Source of the DNA: CAG-238 sp934277695
Lineage (GTDB): Bacteria > Bacillota > Clostridia > Peptostreptococcales > Anaerovoracaceae
Assembly (NCBI GenBank): GCA_934277695.1
Contig: CAKQVG010000009.1
Coordinates: 1-64,000, forward strand
Direction of reading: 5' to 3'
DNA length: 64,000 nucleotides
In this document: piece after piece, positions 15,418-24,907 of the stretch
How positions within the stretch are numbered: the stretch's first letter is position 1
How the letters are laid out: each line of letters begins with the position of its first letter
Made by a program: the position numbers and the translations under genes
Notes under the pieces: generated by a model
Seen by the model: the letters and a program-made list of their open reading frames with translations, nothing else
Told to the model about the DNA's origin: nothing
Database searches by the model: none

Positions 15418-16823
15418 GAGAATTTACGATTGCCGAGGTTGTATCGGCTGTAAATGGCAGATTGATATGCGGAAGCGGGGACGGATCGGTACTTAATGTC
15501 TGCACCGATTCACGGCTTGCGAAGCCGGGCGATTTGTTTTTTCCGCTGATCGGCGAAAAAAACAACGGGCATGATTACCTTGCACAGGTGTTTGAGAGAG
15601 GGTGTCGTTCGGTCATTGTTTCCGAGCCGGAGAAGATTCCGAAAAGGGCTTTTTTGTCCGACGGCATGCAGCCGGATGCGATTTTGGTGGAGAACACCAC
15701 GAAAGCCTTGCAGGATTTGGCGGCATATTATCTCAGCACGCTTCCGATTAAGCACAAGGTTGCCGTAACCGGCAGCGTCGGAAAGACGAGCACAAGGGAT
15801 ATGATGTATTACATCGCATCCATGAAATACAAAACCGGCAGAAACATCAAGAATTTCAACAACTGGTTCGGTCTTCCGCTCAGCATATTGGAATTTGCGC
15901 CCGACACGGAGGCGGCGGTTCTTGAAATGGGGATGGACAATTTCGGACAGATTGAGACGCTTGCACGGATTGCCGAGCCGGATATTGCATTGATAACCAA
16001 TATCGGGATTTCGCACATCGAAAACCTCGGAAGCAGGGAAGGGATTCTCAAGGCAAAGATGGAAGTCACCTCGTGCTTTGACGAGGACTGCACGCTTATC
16101 GTAAACAGCGACTGCGACATGCTTTGCAGAGAGAATGTGACAGGTCCGTATAAGCTGATAACGGTGGGAACGGATGAACAAAATGAATATATTGTAAGAG
16201 ACATTTGCGATTTCGGCGATAAAGGTATAAAATATACTTTAATCCATAATGATAAATCGTATATCGTGAATTTGAATGTGCCGGGTGCGCATAATGCATT
16301 AAACGCCACGCTCGCAATTGCGGCAGGCGAGCAGATGGGCATCGGCATTGAGACATCGGTGAAAGGCCTTTCGGAGGCGCAGCTTACCGAGAAAAGGCTG
16401 AACATCAAGGAAAAAGACGGCATCAAAGTCATAGACGACACATACAATGCCTGTCCGGCGTCCGTGATGTCTGCAATTACCACGCTTGCCAATACCGAGG
16501 GAAAGAGAAAAATCGCAATCATAGGCGATATGTACGAACTCGGAAGCGAAACCGAAGCAGCGCATGCCGAAGTCGGAAGATTCGCGGGCAGGACGGGGCT
16601 TGACTATGTAATAGCCGTGGGCGAATTTGCAAAGGGTTACGCAGAGGGAGCGGTAAGCTTTCTTCCCGACGACAGGGTGCTGTATTGCAAAGATAAGCAG
16701 GAGCTGATGCCGAAGCTTGACACGCTGCTTGCGGCAGGCGATGTGGTATTGGTAAAAGCATCGCGCGGCATGAAAATGGAAGAAATCGTTAAAGAAATAC
16801 TGAAAGATAAAGAAACAAGATAG
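15414..16823 (+). CDS. murF: UDP-MurNAc-tripeptide:D-Ala-D-Ala ligase
   Basis: A 469-residue Mur ligase that attaches D-Ala-D-Ala to complete the pentapeptide in the cytoplasm. Recognisable parts are EVVSAVNGRLICG at the N-terminus, the DSRLAKPGDLFFPLIGEKNNGH block, the P-loop VTGSVGKTSTRDM (about residues 118-130), EMGMDNFGQIETLARIAEPD, and the C-terminal VIDDTYNACPASVMSAI. It starts within the murE stop (ATGA), so translation is coupled. ddl is not in the window. Confidence 0.96.
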   Translation: MREFTIAEVVSAVNGRLICGSGDGSVLNVCTDSRLAKPGDLFFPLIGEKNNGHDYLAQVFERGCRSVIVSEPEKIPKRAFLSDGMQPDAILVENTTKALQDLAAYYLSTLPIKHKVAVTGSVGKTSTRDMMYYIASMKYKTGRNIKNFNNWFGLPLSILEFAPDTEAAVLEMGMDNFGQIETLARIAEPDIALITNIGISHIENLGSREGILKAKMEVTSCFDEDCTLIVNSDCDMLCRENVTGPYKLITVGTDEQNEYIVRDICDFGDKGIKYTLIHNDKSYIVNLNVPGAHNALNATLAIAAGEQMGIGIETSVKGLSEAQLTEKRLNIKEKDGIKVIDDTYNACPASVMSAITTLANTEGKRKIAIIGDMYELGSETEAAHAEVGRFAGRTGLDYVIAVGEFAKGYAEGAVSFLPDDRVLYCKDKQELMPKLDTLLAAGDVVLVKASRGMKMEEIVKEILKDKETR

Positions 16824-16836
16824 GAGCTTGCAAAAC

Positions 16837-17841
16837 ATGGACAGAATACTTATTCCGATAATCGCACTTGTTGCAGCATGGATTCTCGGTGCTGTTTTTA
16901 CAAAAATGCTGATTCCGTTTTTGGAAAAAAAGCAGTTCAGACAGTTTGTGAGGGAGGAGGGACCGAAATCACATCTTTCCAAGACCGGAACGCCGAGCAT
17001 GGGCGGAATTGCAATTGTTTTCGCGACAATTTTATCGGCGGTTATGGTTTCCGTAACCGTGGCAGGAAAATCGAGCGATTACAAGAGCCTGATTGCCGTA
17101 CTGGTTGTAATGGTGCTCTTCGGCCTCATCGGCTTTATTGATGATTATGAAAAGGCAATCAAAAAGAATAATGACGGCATCAGCCCGAAGCAGAAGATTG
17201 TGCTTCAGTTTGTATTTTCGGCTGCGTTTGCGGTGTTCGCTTATTTCAACACGGGTTTTGCGGCAATCGGAGGAAGCTTTGTGTGGATTCCGTTTGCGGA
17301 TGTATACCTGGATTTCGGCATACTCTATATTCCGTTCATCATCTTTGTGATGATTGCATTCAGCAATGCCGTGAATCTTACGGACGGACTTGACGGACTC
17401 GCATCCGGAGTTACGGCTCTCGTAAGTTTCTGCATGGTAATTCTGGGGATATACAATTTCCCGAACTTTATTACCGAACCTGTGATATACGGAGCGCTTT
17501 CCGGGGCGTGCCTGGGATTTCTCATGTTCAACAAGAACCCGGCAAAGATTTTCATGGGCGATACGGGCTCGATGGCACTCGGTGGAATGCTTGCTGCCGG
17601 TGCGGTTATGATGAAGATGGAATTTTTGGTTGCAATCGCGGGGCTTGTGTATGTGCTTGAGGCGTTATCGGTGGTTATACAGGTAAGCTATTACAAGAAA
17701 ACACATAAGAGAATTTTCAAGATGGCACCGCTGCATCACCATTTCGAGCTTTGCGGCATGAAGGAAAAAAGTGTGGTCATGATGTTCTGGGCAGCGGCTC
17801 TGCTGTTCTGCATCCTGGCAATCGTTATAAAGAATATTTAA
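16837..17841 (+). CDS. mraY: Phospho-MurNAc-pentapeptide translocase
   Basis: A 334-residue polytopic enzyme that joins the UDP-MurNAc-pentapeptide to undecaprenyl phosphate, making lipid I. About ten membrane segments are seen. Landmarks: EEGPKSHLSKTGTPSMGGIA, the catalytic Asp pair in GFIDDYEKA, AVNLTDGLDGLASG, NPAKIFMGDTGSMALGG and the histidine motif APLHHHFELCGMKEK. The ATG at 16837 is chosen because TAGGAG lies 10 bp upstream; a TTG at 16828 is too close to that site. Confidence 0.96.
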   Translation: MDRILIPIIALVAAWILGAVFTKMLIPFLEKKQFRQFVREEGPKSHLSKTGTPSMGGIAIVFATILSAVMVSVTVAGKSSDYKSLIAVLVVMVLFGLIGFIDDYEKAIKKNNDGISPKQKIVLQFVFSAAFAVFAYFNTGFAAIGGSFVWIPFADVYLDFGILYIPFIIFVMIAFSNAVNLTDGLDGLASGVTALVSFCMVILGIYNFPNFITEPVIYGALSGACLGFLMFNKNPAKIFMGDTGSMALGGMLAAGAVMMKMEFLVAIAGLVYVLEALSVVIQVSYYKKTHKRIFKMAPLHHHFELCGMKEKSVVMMFWAAALLFCILAIVIKNI

Positions 17842-17851
17842 GAGGAGTATT

Positions 17852-19231
17852 ATGAATAACTTGAATTTGGAAAATATAAAAGGCAAGAGGGTTTTGGTTG
17901 TAGGCCTTGGTAAGTCGGGAATCGCCGCAGTTCAGGCGATGCTGAAACTCGGTGCGGATGTTTCCGTGCAGGATTCAAAGGAAGCAGAGGCAGTTGACGG
18001 TCAGCTCCTTACGTTCCTTGAAGGCAAAGGGGTTTCGTGTTATTTTCACGAGATTCCGGAGCATGTCGAAAATTTTGATATGCTGATTCTGAGCCCGGGC
18101 GTGAATCCGGAACTTCCGTTTATAAGAGAGGCAGAAGCCGGCGGAGCCGAAATCATCGGAGAACTTGAAATCGCATACAGAATCGCAAGGGGGACCTTCA
18201 TTGCGATAACGGGCACAAACGGCAAGACCACCACAACGACGCTTGTCGGTGAGATTTTTAAAAATGCAAAACGCAAGACCTTCGTTGTGGGAAACATCGG
18301 GGTGGCGGTTATTTCAAAAGCACTCGAGTCTGACGAGGATGACTGGCTCGTTACCGAAACGAGCAGTTTCCAGCTTCAGACCACGAGATATTTCAAGCCG
18401 ATGGTATCGGCAATACTGAATCTTACACCGGACCACCTCAACAGGCATCATACGATGGAGGCATACGGACAGGCAAAAGCTGCAATTTTCCGTAACCAGG
18501 ACGAAAACGGCTATTGCGTGGCAAACTATGATGATAAAGCCTGCTTTGCACTGACCAAGGGCTGCAAGGCGAAGATTGTGCCGTTTTCAAGAAAGGAAGA
18601 ACTCGACTTCGGAGCGTACCTCAAAGGTGAAATGCTCGTAATCAGAAACGAAGAAGGCGAGCTTATAGAATTATGCAGCAGAAATGACTTAAAGATAATC
18701 GGCGATCATAATGTCGAGAACTGCCTTGCTGCGGCTGCAATCTGTTACTTTGCGGGAATCGACAAGGATACGATTGCGGAAACTCTCGTGTCATTCGGAG
18801 GAGTTGAGCACAGAATCGAATTCGCCGGCGAGCTTAATGGGGTAAAATTCTATAACGATTCCAAGGGCACCAATGTCGATGCGGCGGTTATCGCGCTCAG
18901 GGCGATTGAGAGCAGCATTATCCTGATTGCGGGCGGTGACGGCAAGGGTCAGGAATTTGACGAACTGATTAAGAATTTTGACGGTAAGGTTAAGAAACTT
19001 GTGCTGATCGGCCGCGACGGAAAGATTATCGCAGATACGGCACAGCGCCTCGGATATAGTGATTATGTGTTCGGCAAGGATATGGACGAATGCGTAAAGA
19101 TTGCGTTTGCAGCTGCGGAGCCGGGAGATACTGTTCTCCTTTCGCCTGCCTGTGCAAGCTGGGATATGTATGATAATTTCGAGCAGAGAGGCAAACATTT
19201 TAAGGAGTGTGTAATGAGGCTGGGAATATGA
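17852..19231 (+). CDS. murD: UDP-MurNAc-L-alanine:D-glutamate ligase
   Basis: A 459-residue Mur ligase that adds D-glutamate as the second stem residue. The N-terminal Rossmann domain reads GKRVLVVGLGKSGIAAVQAM, the ATP loop is AITGTNGKTTTTTLVGEI (about residues 116-133), and the conserved LNLTPDHLNRH and KFYNDSKGTNVDA blocks follow. RBS AGAGGAG is 4 bp before ATG. The stop overlaps the ftsW start. The substrate of this step comes from MurC, whose gene is not in this cluster. Confidence 0.96.
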   Translation: MNNLNLENIKGKRVLVVGLGKSGIAAVQAMLKLGADVSVQDSKEAEAVDGQLLTFLEGKGVSCYFHEIPEHVENFDMLILSPGVNPELPFIREAEAGGAEIIGELEIAYRIARGTFIAITGTNGKTTTTTLVGEIFKNAKRKTFVVGNIGVAVISKALESDEDDWLVTETSSFQLQTTRYFKPMVSAILNLTPDHLNRHHTMEAYGQAKAAIFRNQDENGYCVANYDDKACFALTKGCKAKIVPFSRKEELDFGAYLKGEMLVIRNEEGELIELCSRNDLKIIGDHNVENCLAAAAICYFAGIDKDTIAETLVSFGGVEHRIEFAGELNGVKFYNDSKGTNVDAAVIALRAIESSIILIAGGDGKGQEFDELIKNFDGKVKKLVLIGRDGKIIADTAQRLGYSDYVFGKDMDECVKIAFAAAEPGDTVLLSPACASWDMYDNFEQRGKHFKECVMRLGI

Positions 19232-20346
19232 AAAAACTTTTTCAGACCAACGGAAAAACCGGGGATTTGTCGATTGCACTGATTGTGGCCGTTCTCGTAA
19301 TATTCGGGACAATCATGATTTTCAGTGCGAGCTATTATCCTTCGGGTACTAACAATTACAACCCATATTACTTCCTCAAAAGGCAGCTTGTCTGGCTTGC
19401 GGTAAGTACGGCAGCTATGTGGTTTTGTGCGAAGGTGGATTATCATTTTTGGGCAAGGCTTTGGATTATTGTGCCGGTAATCTGCGCGATTCTACTGGTT
19501 CTGGTTCTGACCCCGATTGGCGAGGAAGCCTACGGTTCGGTGCGCTGGATTCGGCTCGGGCCGATTACAATCATGCCGGGAGAACTTGCAAAAGTTGGAA
19601 TGATCTTCTTTACAACCGGATATTTTTCACGGCATCCGAAATGGAGTACAAACTTTTGGAAGGGTGTCCTGCCGATTGTCGGTGTAGCGGGTGTTTACGG
19701 CGGCCTTATTATGGCGCAGCCGAACATGTCAACCGCATTTACGGTTGTGTTGATTGCAGGCGGAATGCTGCTTGTGGCAGGCATAAAGTGGAGACATGTC
19801 GCAATTTTGTTTGTTTCCGCACTTGCTGCAGGCTTTGCGTTTATATATATGGACCCGGATGGAGAGTATAGAAAGGCACGATTGATGAGCTTTCGTGACC
19901 CGTTTGCCGACGCACTCGGAAACGGCTGGCAGGTGGTTCAGTCGCTGCTTGCACTCGGAACCGGCGGTCTTACGGGCTTGGGACTTGGCAATAGTGTTCA
20001 GAAAAACCTATATCTGCCGTTTGCACAGAATGACTTCATTCTCGCAATTATAGGTGAGGAACTTGGTTTTGTGGGAATTTTCTGCCTTGTGGCTGTGTAC
20101 CTTCTGCTGATTTGGCGCGGATGCCATGTTGCAATGAATGCGGCGGATTACACAGGAATGATGCTTGCGGCGGGAATTATCATGATGGTCGGAATACAGG
20201 TAGTTGTAAATATTGCGGTTGTGACATCATGCATGCCGCCGACGGGAATTATCCTGCCGTTTATCAGCTACGGCGGAAACGCATTGCTGATTTTTATGGC
20301 GGCTATGGGAATCCTGATTAATATATCAAAATCATCGAATTTATAA
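19228..20346 (+). CDS. ftsW: SEDS family peptidoglycan glycosyltransferase FtsW
   Basis: A 372-residue, roughly ten-span SEDS protein that polymerises lipid II at the septum with its partner class B PBP. Landmarks include the N-terminal FGTIMIFSASYY, FLKRQLVWL, GSVRWIRLGPITIMPGELAK, the catalytic-region loop MSFRDPFADALGNGWQVVQS, FAQNDFILAIIGEELGFVG and GIILPFISYGGNALLIF. Start set at ATG 19228, overlapping the murD stop; an upstream in-frame GTG (19207) would extend only seven residues. Position between murD and murG favours FtsW over RodA or SpoVE. Confidence 0.94.
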   Translation: MKKLFQTNGKTGDLSIALIVAVLVIFGTIMIFSASYYPSGTNNYNPYYFLKRQLVWLAVSTAAMWFCAKVDYHFWARLWIIVPVICAILLVLVLTPIGEEAYGSVRWIRLGPITIMPGELAKVGMIFFTTGYFSRHPKWSTNFWKGVLPIVGVAGVYGGLIMAQPNMSTAFTVVLIAGGMLLVAGIKWRHVAILFVSALAAGFAFIYMDPDGEYRKARLMSFRDPFADALGNGWQVVQSLLALGTGGLTGLGLGNSVQKNLYLPFAQNDFILAIIGEELGFVGIFCLVAVYLLLIWRGCHVAMNAADYTGMMLAAGIIMMVGIQVVVNIAVVTSCMPPTGIILPFISYGGNALLIFMAAMGILINISKSSNL

Positions 20347-20361
20347 TTTTTAGGAGTAAAC

Positions 20362-21462
20362 ATGCGAGTAATAGTAACGGGCGGAGGCACGGGCGGACAC
20401 ATTTATCCGGCCCTTGCGATTGCGGATAAATTCAAAGAAATGGATCCGGAAACCGAAATCCTCTATGTGGGAAACGAAGAGGGCATCGAAAAAGATGTGG
20501 TTCCCAAAACGGGGTATCCGATGGAACTTGTGGATGCAAGATGGCTTGACAAATCAAGCCCGTGGCAGCTGATCAAAACGGGTGCGCGGGTGACAAAGGG
20601 AATCCTGGAGGCAAACCGGGTAATGAGAAAATTCAAGCCCGACGTCGTAATCGGAACCGGCGGATATGTCTGCTTCCCTGTAATCATTGCGGGGAAACGC
20701 TTCGGGGCCAAGACCTTCCTGCACGAGCAGAATGCCTTCCCGGGACTTGCAAACAGGACACTTGAGAAATATGTGAACAAAGTCTTTCTGGGCTTTTCGG
20801 ATGCTGCGAAGTATTTCAAGGAGCCTTCCAAGATGGTCGAGGCGGGCAATCCCGTGCGCAAAAGTTTTTTCAGCTTGAACAAGGCAGAGGCACGAAAGAA
20901 ACTCGGATTCCCGCAGGATGACTTTATCGTTTTTTCCTTTGGGGGCAGCCTCGGAGCGGAGAAAATCAATGAGGTTGCTTTCGACCTGATGCAGGTTGTG
21001 AACGGTCACGAAAAAATGAGAATGGTTTTCGGAACCGGCAAGTGGTACTACGACAGCATTGTCAAAAAAGCAGAGGAACGAGGCGTCGTTCTCAAGGACA
21101 ATATTCTGATCAAAGACTATATTGACGATATGGAAAACTATCTTGCGGCAAGCGACCTCATCATCAGCCGTGCGGGTGCACTGTCTGTGGCGGAGACTAC
21201 GGTATGCGGCAGAGCCTGCATCCTTATTCCGTCTCCGAACGTGACGGGCAATCACCAGTATTACAACGCGAAAGCGGTTGCCGACAGAGGCGGTGCAATC
21301 CTGATCGAGGAAAAAGACCTCACGTCCGAAGGGTTGATAAAAGAGGTTATGCATCTGAAAAACAACCCGGAAATTGCAGAGAAAATGGGGCGTGCAGCAA
21401 GAGCTTGTGCACCGATGAAAGCATTGGACATCATATACGACGAAATTCAGGCAGCTCTTTAA
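20362..21462 (+). CDS. murG: UDP-GlcNAc:lipid I N-acetylglucosaminyltransferase
   Basis: A 366-residue GT-B glycosyltransferase that converts lipid I to lipid II on the inner membrane face. Signatures: the N-terminal glycine loop VTGGGTGGHIYPALAIA (residues 5-21), FLHEQNAFPGLANR in the acceptor domain, FSFGGSLGAEKINE at the start of the second domain, and LIISRAGALSVAETTVCGRA followed by IPSPNVTGNHQYYNA for UDP-GlcNAc binding. Its start follows TTAGGAG. Confidence 0.96.
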   Translation: MRVIVTGGGTGGHIYPALAIADKFKEMDPETEILYVGNEEGIEKDVVPKTGYPMELVDARWLDKSSPWQLIKTGARVTKGILEANRVMRKFKPDVVIGTGGYVCFPVIIAGKRFGAKTFLHEQNAFPGLANRTLEKYVNKVFLGFSDAAKYFKEPSKMVEAGNPVRKSFFSLNKAEARKKLGFPQDDFIVFSFGGSLGAEKINEVAFDLMQVVNGHEKMRMVFGTGKWYYDSIVKKAEERGVVLKDNILIKDYIDDMENYLAASDLIISRAGALSVAETTVCGRACILIPSPNVTGNHQYYNAKAVADRGGAILIEEKDLTSEGLIKEVMHLKNNPEIAEKMGRAARACAPMKALDIIYDEIQAAL

Positions 21463-21580
21463 AGGGTTGTCTTTTTTCGGCAAAAAAATCCCGGCCCGCT
21501 ATGCGGTATTTTGTATTTGAACATACACTCCGGATACACTTTCCACATACTATAAACAGTATAGTTGGGAGGTGTATTTT

Positions 21581-22873
21581 TTGGATAAATACATAATTGA
21601 CGGCGGGGTTCCCTTGCGGGGTGAATATAGAATCAGAGGTGCGAAGAATTCGGTGCTTCCGATTATGGCGGCGACCGTGTGCAAGGCGGGCATTTACGAA
21701 CTCTACGACTGCCCGAGGATCGGCGATGTGTTTGCGATGGAAGAAATTCTGCAATCGCTCGGGGCAGGCACGAGGTGGGAGGACTCCTGCATCGTCATAG
21801 ACAGCCGGAATATTTCCGACAACAAAATCTCAAAAGAAATGATGCAGGGGATGCGCTCATCTGTTTTTTTGCTGGGGAGCCTGCTCACAAGGTGCGGCGA
21901 GGCATGCATTTACAAGCCGGGTGGGTGCCGGATAGGAAAGCGGCCGATTGACATACATATCAACGGACTCGATGAACTGGGATTCGAAGTTGAAAGCATG
22001 GGGGAAGAGGTCAGGTGCAAGGGAAGGTGCTGCGGCGGAACCGTCACACTTCCTTATCCGAGCGTCGGTGCCACCGAAAATCTTATAATGGCGGCACTCG
22101 GGGGAGGGGACGATACCATTATCAAGAACTGTGCAACAGAGCCGGAAATCGTTGATTTTGCGTCGTTTCTTAAGACTTGCGGCTTTCAGGTGCATGGTGC
22201 GGGCAGCGACACAATTTTCATAAAGGGCGGTGAATGCCTGCATCGTCAAGATACGATGTATTTCATAATGGAAGACAGAATCGAGGCGGCCACGTACATG
22301 ATGGCGGTTGCGGGAACGGGCGGCAAAGCGACCTTTCGCAACATTCGTCCGGAAGTTTTGAAATCGGTAATAAACGTTTTGGAGCGTATGGGAACCTCGA
22401 TCAAATCATACGAAAACATTATGGAAGTAAACGCACCGAGAAAACTCAAAAGCCCGGGATTTGTGGTTACCCAGCCGTACCCGGGATTCCCGACGGACTG
22501 CCAGCCGCAGCTCATGACATTGCTCACCTGCTCGGAGGGGCTTTGCACCATAAGAGAGGAAATTTTTGAGAGCCGATTCACCCACAAAAAAGAACTCGTT
22601 AAAATGGGTGCAAATATTGAAATCTGCGGAAAAAATGCTATAATAAAAGGGGTATCGTTTTTGTCGGGCGCAGAAGTTGCCGCGCTGGATCTCAGAGGCG
22701 GTGCCGCACTCACCCTTGCGGGTCTTATGGCGCAGGGGCGGAGCGAGATAAAACACATTGAACACATATCCAGAGGGTATGAAGATTTTGATAAAGGCAT
22801 AAGGAGCCTGGGTGGTCTCATTGAAAGAAAAAAGGACGAAGAGCAGGAAAAAAAGAATAAACCCGTTTGTTAA
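21581..22873 (+). CDS. murA: UDP-N-acetylglucosamine 1-carboxyvinyltransferase
   Basis: A 430-residue EPSP-synthase-fold enzyme for the first committed step of peptidoglycan synthesis, the target of fosfomycin. The PEP-binding cysteine is present at residue 116 (PGGCRIGKRPID), so fosfomycin sensitivity is expected at the target level. RGAKNSVLPIMAA at the N-terminus and PGFPTDCQPQLMTLL are other conserved blocks. The start is read as TTG at 21581, eight bases after TTGGGAGG; the upstream GTG overlaps that site. A short inverted repeat ACTATA/TATAGT at about 21549-21565 precedes the ribosome site. The 3' end overlaps ftsQ by 62 bp. Confidence 0.94.
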   Translation: MDKYIIDGGVPLRGEYRIRGAKNSVLPIMAATVCKAGIYELYDCPRIGDVFAMEEILQSLGAGTRWEDSCIVIDSRNISDNKISKEMMQGMRSSVFLLGSLLTRCGEACIYKPGGCRIGKRPIDIHINGLDELGFEVESMGEEVRCKGRCCGGTVTLPYPSVGATENLIMAALGGGDDTIIKNCATEPEIVDFASFLKTCGFQVHGAGSDTIFIKGGECLHRQDTMYFIMEDRIEAATYMMAVAGTGGKATFRNIRPEVLKSVINVLERMGTSIKSYENIMEVNAPRKLKSPGFVVTQPYPGFPTDCQPQLMTLLTCSEGLCTIREEIFESRFTHKKELVKMGANIEICGKNAIIKGVSFLSGAEVAALDLRGGAALTLAGLMAQGRSEIKHIEHISRGYEDFDKGIRSLGGLIERKKDEEQEKKNKPVC

Positions 22874-23567
22874 GCTGCTGATTGCGGTGTTGGTGCTGGC
22901 AGGATTGTTTTTTTTCCTGAACTCACCGATTTTTACGGTAGACAAATTTACGGTGAAAGGAAACGCATATTACCTCGACGAGGAAATACTCACCATGGGT
23001 AACTGCAAAACCGGAGGAAATATTTTTTGGGGGACGGACTGCTCCGATATCAAGGCAAGACTTGAGAAAGATGCATATATGTCGGATGTCAAGGTGAGAA
23101 GAGTCCTGCCGGACACCATTTCAATAGAACTTAACGAGCGCAAACAGATAGGAGCCATCGTATACGGAGAGAAATATGTTGTAATTGACGCAAACGGAAC
23201 CGTTCTGCGCAAGACGGAGGTTGATCCGAAAGTGACGGTTTTGAGCGGGCTGACGATAAGCAAACTCGAAGTGGGAGAAGTAATCGAAGTCGAAGAAAAA
23301 GTTCTTTTCAGACAGGCACTTGAGCTTCTTAACGAGTCGGACCGCAACGGTATGTTTTTCAAGAGGATTTCCATCGGCAAGTCGACGATGAAGGCTTACA
23401 TCCTGGACAGCCTTATGTGCACGGGTACTCCGGAGCATATTACGGAGGCCGTAAAAGAGGGTAAATTGCAGATTGTCACGGAGGAGCTTTTTGACCGAAA
23501 AATCGAAAGAGGCGTCATAAAAATAAGCGGAGACAGCAATATCTCGTTTACGCCGAAAATCGACTGA
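22812..23567 (+). CDS. ftsQ: Cell division protein FtsQ/DivIB
   Basis: A 251-residue bitopic protein: a very basic N-terminus (KEKRTKSRKKR), one membrane segment (about 20-40), a POTRA domain (SPIFTVDKFTVKGNAYYLDEEI, about 43-112) and the FtsQ/DivIB beta domain. It forms the regulatory trimer with FtsL and DivIC at the septum. The GTG at 22812, five bases after AGGAG, lies inside the murA gene; TTG 22821 is the alternative. The POTRA region and position before ftsZ give the assignment. Confidence 0.92.
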   Translation: MVSLKEKRTKSRKKRINPFVKLLIAVLVLAGLFFFLNSPIFTVDKFTVKGNAYYLDEEILTMGNCKTGGNIFWGTDCSDIKARLEKDAYMSDVKVRRVLPDTISIELNERKQIGAIVYGEKYVVIDANGTVLRKTEVDPKVTVLSGLTISKLEVGEVIEVEEKVLFRQALELLNESDRNGMFFKRISIGKSTMKAYILDSLMCTGTPEHITEAVKEGKLQIVTEELFDRKIERGVIKISGDSNISFTPKID

Positions 23568-23626
23568 TTTTTGGCTAAAAAAACGGCTAAAAAATTAGGA
23601 AAAAGAGTGCAATGCATATAAAAATA

Positions 23627-23635
23627 TGATACAAT
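23627..23635 (+). promoter_or_regulatory. Extended -10 promoter of ftsZ
   Basis: TGA followed by TACAAT (23630-23635), with a weak GTGCAA about 17 bp before it. It lies in the 110-bp gap between ftsQ and ftsZ and would let ftsZ be expressed above the level of the rest of the cluster. Confidence 0.5.
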
Positions 23636-23676
23636 GGAGAATATGATTGGGATACTTTGAGGAGGTACAAACGACA

Positions 23677-24846
23677 ATGCTACAGTTTGAAACAAACATG
23701 GAAAAAGCTGCGGTGATTAAGGTCATCGGTGTCGGCGGCGGTGGATGCAACGCAGTAAACCGCATGGTGGAAGCCGAACTTAAGGGAGTTGACTTTATCG
23801 CTGTTAATACAGATAGACAAGCCCTGAACAGGTGTCTGGCACAGACGAAGATTCAGATTGGCGAAAAGCTTACGAGAGGACTCGGAGCCGGAGCAAACCC
23901 AGAGGTTGGCCAGAAGGCTGCAGAGGAAACGCTTGACGAGATTACCGCTCAGCTTGACGGAGCGGATATGGTGTTCATCACGGCCGGCATGGGCGGCGGA
24001 ACCGGAACGGGAGCTGCACCGATCATTGCCAAGGCCGCTAAGGACATGGGAATACTCACGGTTGGTGTTGTAACCAAACCGTTTACCTTTGAGGGAGCCA
24101 AGAGAAGAAGACAGGCGGAACTTGGAATCAACTTCCTCAGAAAATATGTGGATTCGCTTGTAATCGTGCCGAACGACAAACTTGTTGACAACAGTCAGAG
24201 AAACACAACGATGGTACAAGCCTTCGAGATGGCTGACAATGTGCTGAAACAGGGCGTGCAAGGCATTTCGGATTTGATCTCCGATTATGCGCTTATCAAT
24301 GTTGACTTTGCGGATGTTAAGTCCGTAATGACAGACAGAGGCATCGCACACATGGGCGTCGGCCGCGGAGCAGGCGAGAACAGAGCGCAGGAGGCTGTTA
24401 AGGCGGCAATCGAAAGTCCGCTTCTTGAAACGACCATCAGCGGAGCGAAGGCAATTCTCCTGTATGTTGCAGGCGGATATGACCTCGGAATGCTCGAAGT
24501 AAGCGAAATCGCAAATCTGGTTGAAGAGCAGGCGGACAGAGACTGCATCCTCATCTTCGGAGCTGCAGTGGACGAAGCAATGGAAAACGAAATTGCGATT
24601 ACCGTTATTGCTACCGGCTTTGCGGAAGGGCTTGAATTTCCGGTTAAACATTCCGAACCGGTTGACGGTGCAAGAGAGAATAAAGGCGAAGCAACGACCG
24701 GATTGACCGGAGAACCTGCCGGTAACCGTGACCTCTTCGGGAAAGTCGAAGGCATCGACGGCACGGAAGTGACACTGCAGGACATCCTCAAGAAAGAGGG
24801 CGAGGAAAAGGGAACATCCAGATTTGAAATCCCATCATTCCTTTAA
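23677..24846 (+). CDS. ftsZ: Tubulin-like cell division GTPase FtsZ
   Basis: A 389-residue GTPase that forms the Z ring. Start at ATG 23677, 10 bp after GAGGAGGT. The GTP-binding parts are VIGVGGGGCNAVNRM (residues 17-31), the tubulin signature AGMGGGTGTGAAP (about 104-116), and the T7 synergy loop (NVDFADV, about 208-214). A variable linker follows residue 320. The chain ends with SRFEIPSFL, a recognisable start of the conserved C-terminal peptide that binds FtsA, SepF, EzrA and ZapD-type partners, but the usual basic tail (LRRR/LRKK) is absent. ftsA is not present in the cluster, as in many Clostridia where SepF tethers FtsZ. Confidence 0.97.
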   Translation: MLQFETNMEKAAVIKVIGVGGGGCNAVNRMVEAELKGVDFIAVNTDRQALNRCLAQTKIQIGEKLTRGLGAGANPEVGQKAAEETLDEITAQLDGADMVFITAGMGGGTGTGAAPIIAKAAKDMGILTVGVVTKPFTFEGAKRRRQAELGINFLRKYVDSLVIVPNDKLVDNSQRNTTMVQAFEMADNVLKQGVQGISDLISDYALINVDFADVKSVMTDRGIAHMGVGRGAGENRAQEAVKAAIESPLLETTISGAKAILLYVAGGYDLGMLEVSEIANLVEEQADRDCILIFGAAVDEAMENEIAITVIATGFAEGLEFPVKHSEPVDGARENKGEATTGLTGEPAGNRDLFGKVEGIDGTEVTLQDILKKEGEEKGTSRFEIPSFL

Positions 24847-24853
24847 TCAAAAC

Positions 24854-24878
24854 GAGCCGGTGAAAACCGGCTTTTGTT
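24854..24878 (+). terminator. Terminator of ftsZ
   Basis: Stem GAGCCGG/CCGGCTT with loop TGAAAA, followed by TTTGTT. It marks the end of the dcw cluster. Confidence 0.75.
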
Positions 24879-24907
24879 AAAACGAAAGGCGAAACGAAAG
24901 ACTGCTT

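Noticed and set aside
23680..24651. 323-codon open frame on the minus strand opposite ftsZ
   Set aside because: It mirrors ftsZ codons, has no ribosome site and no protein features; the same holds for long minus frames opposite pheT, glmS, mutS2 and argS.
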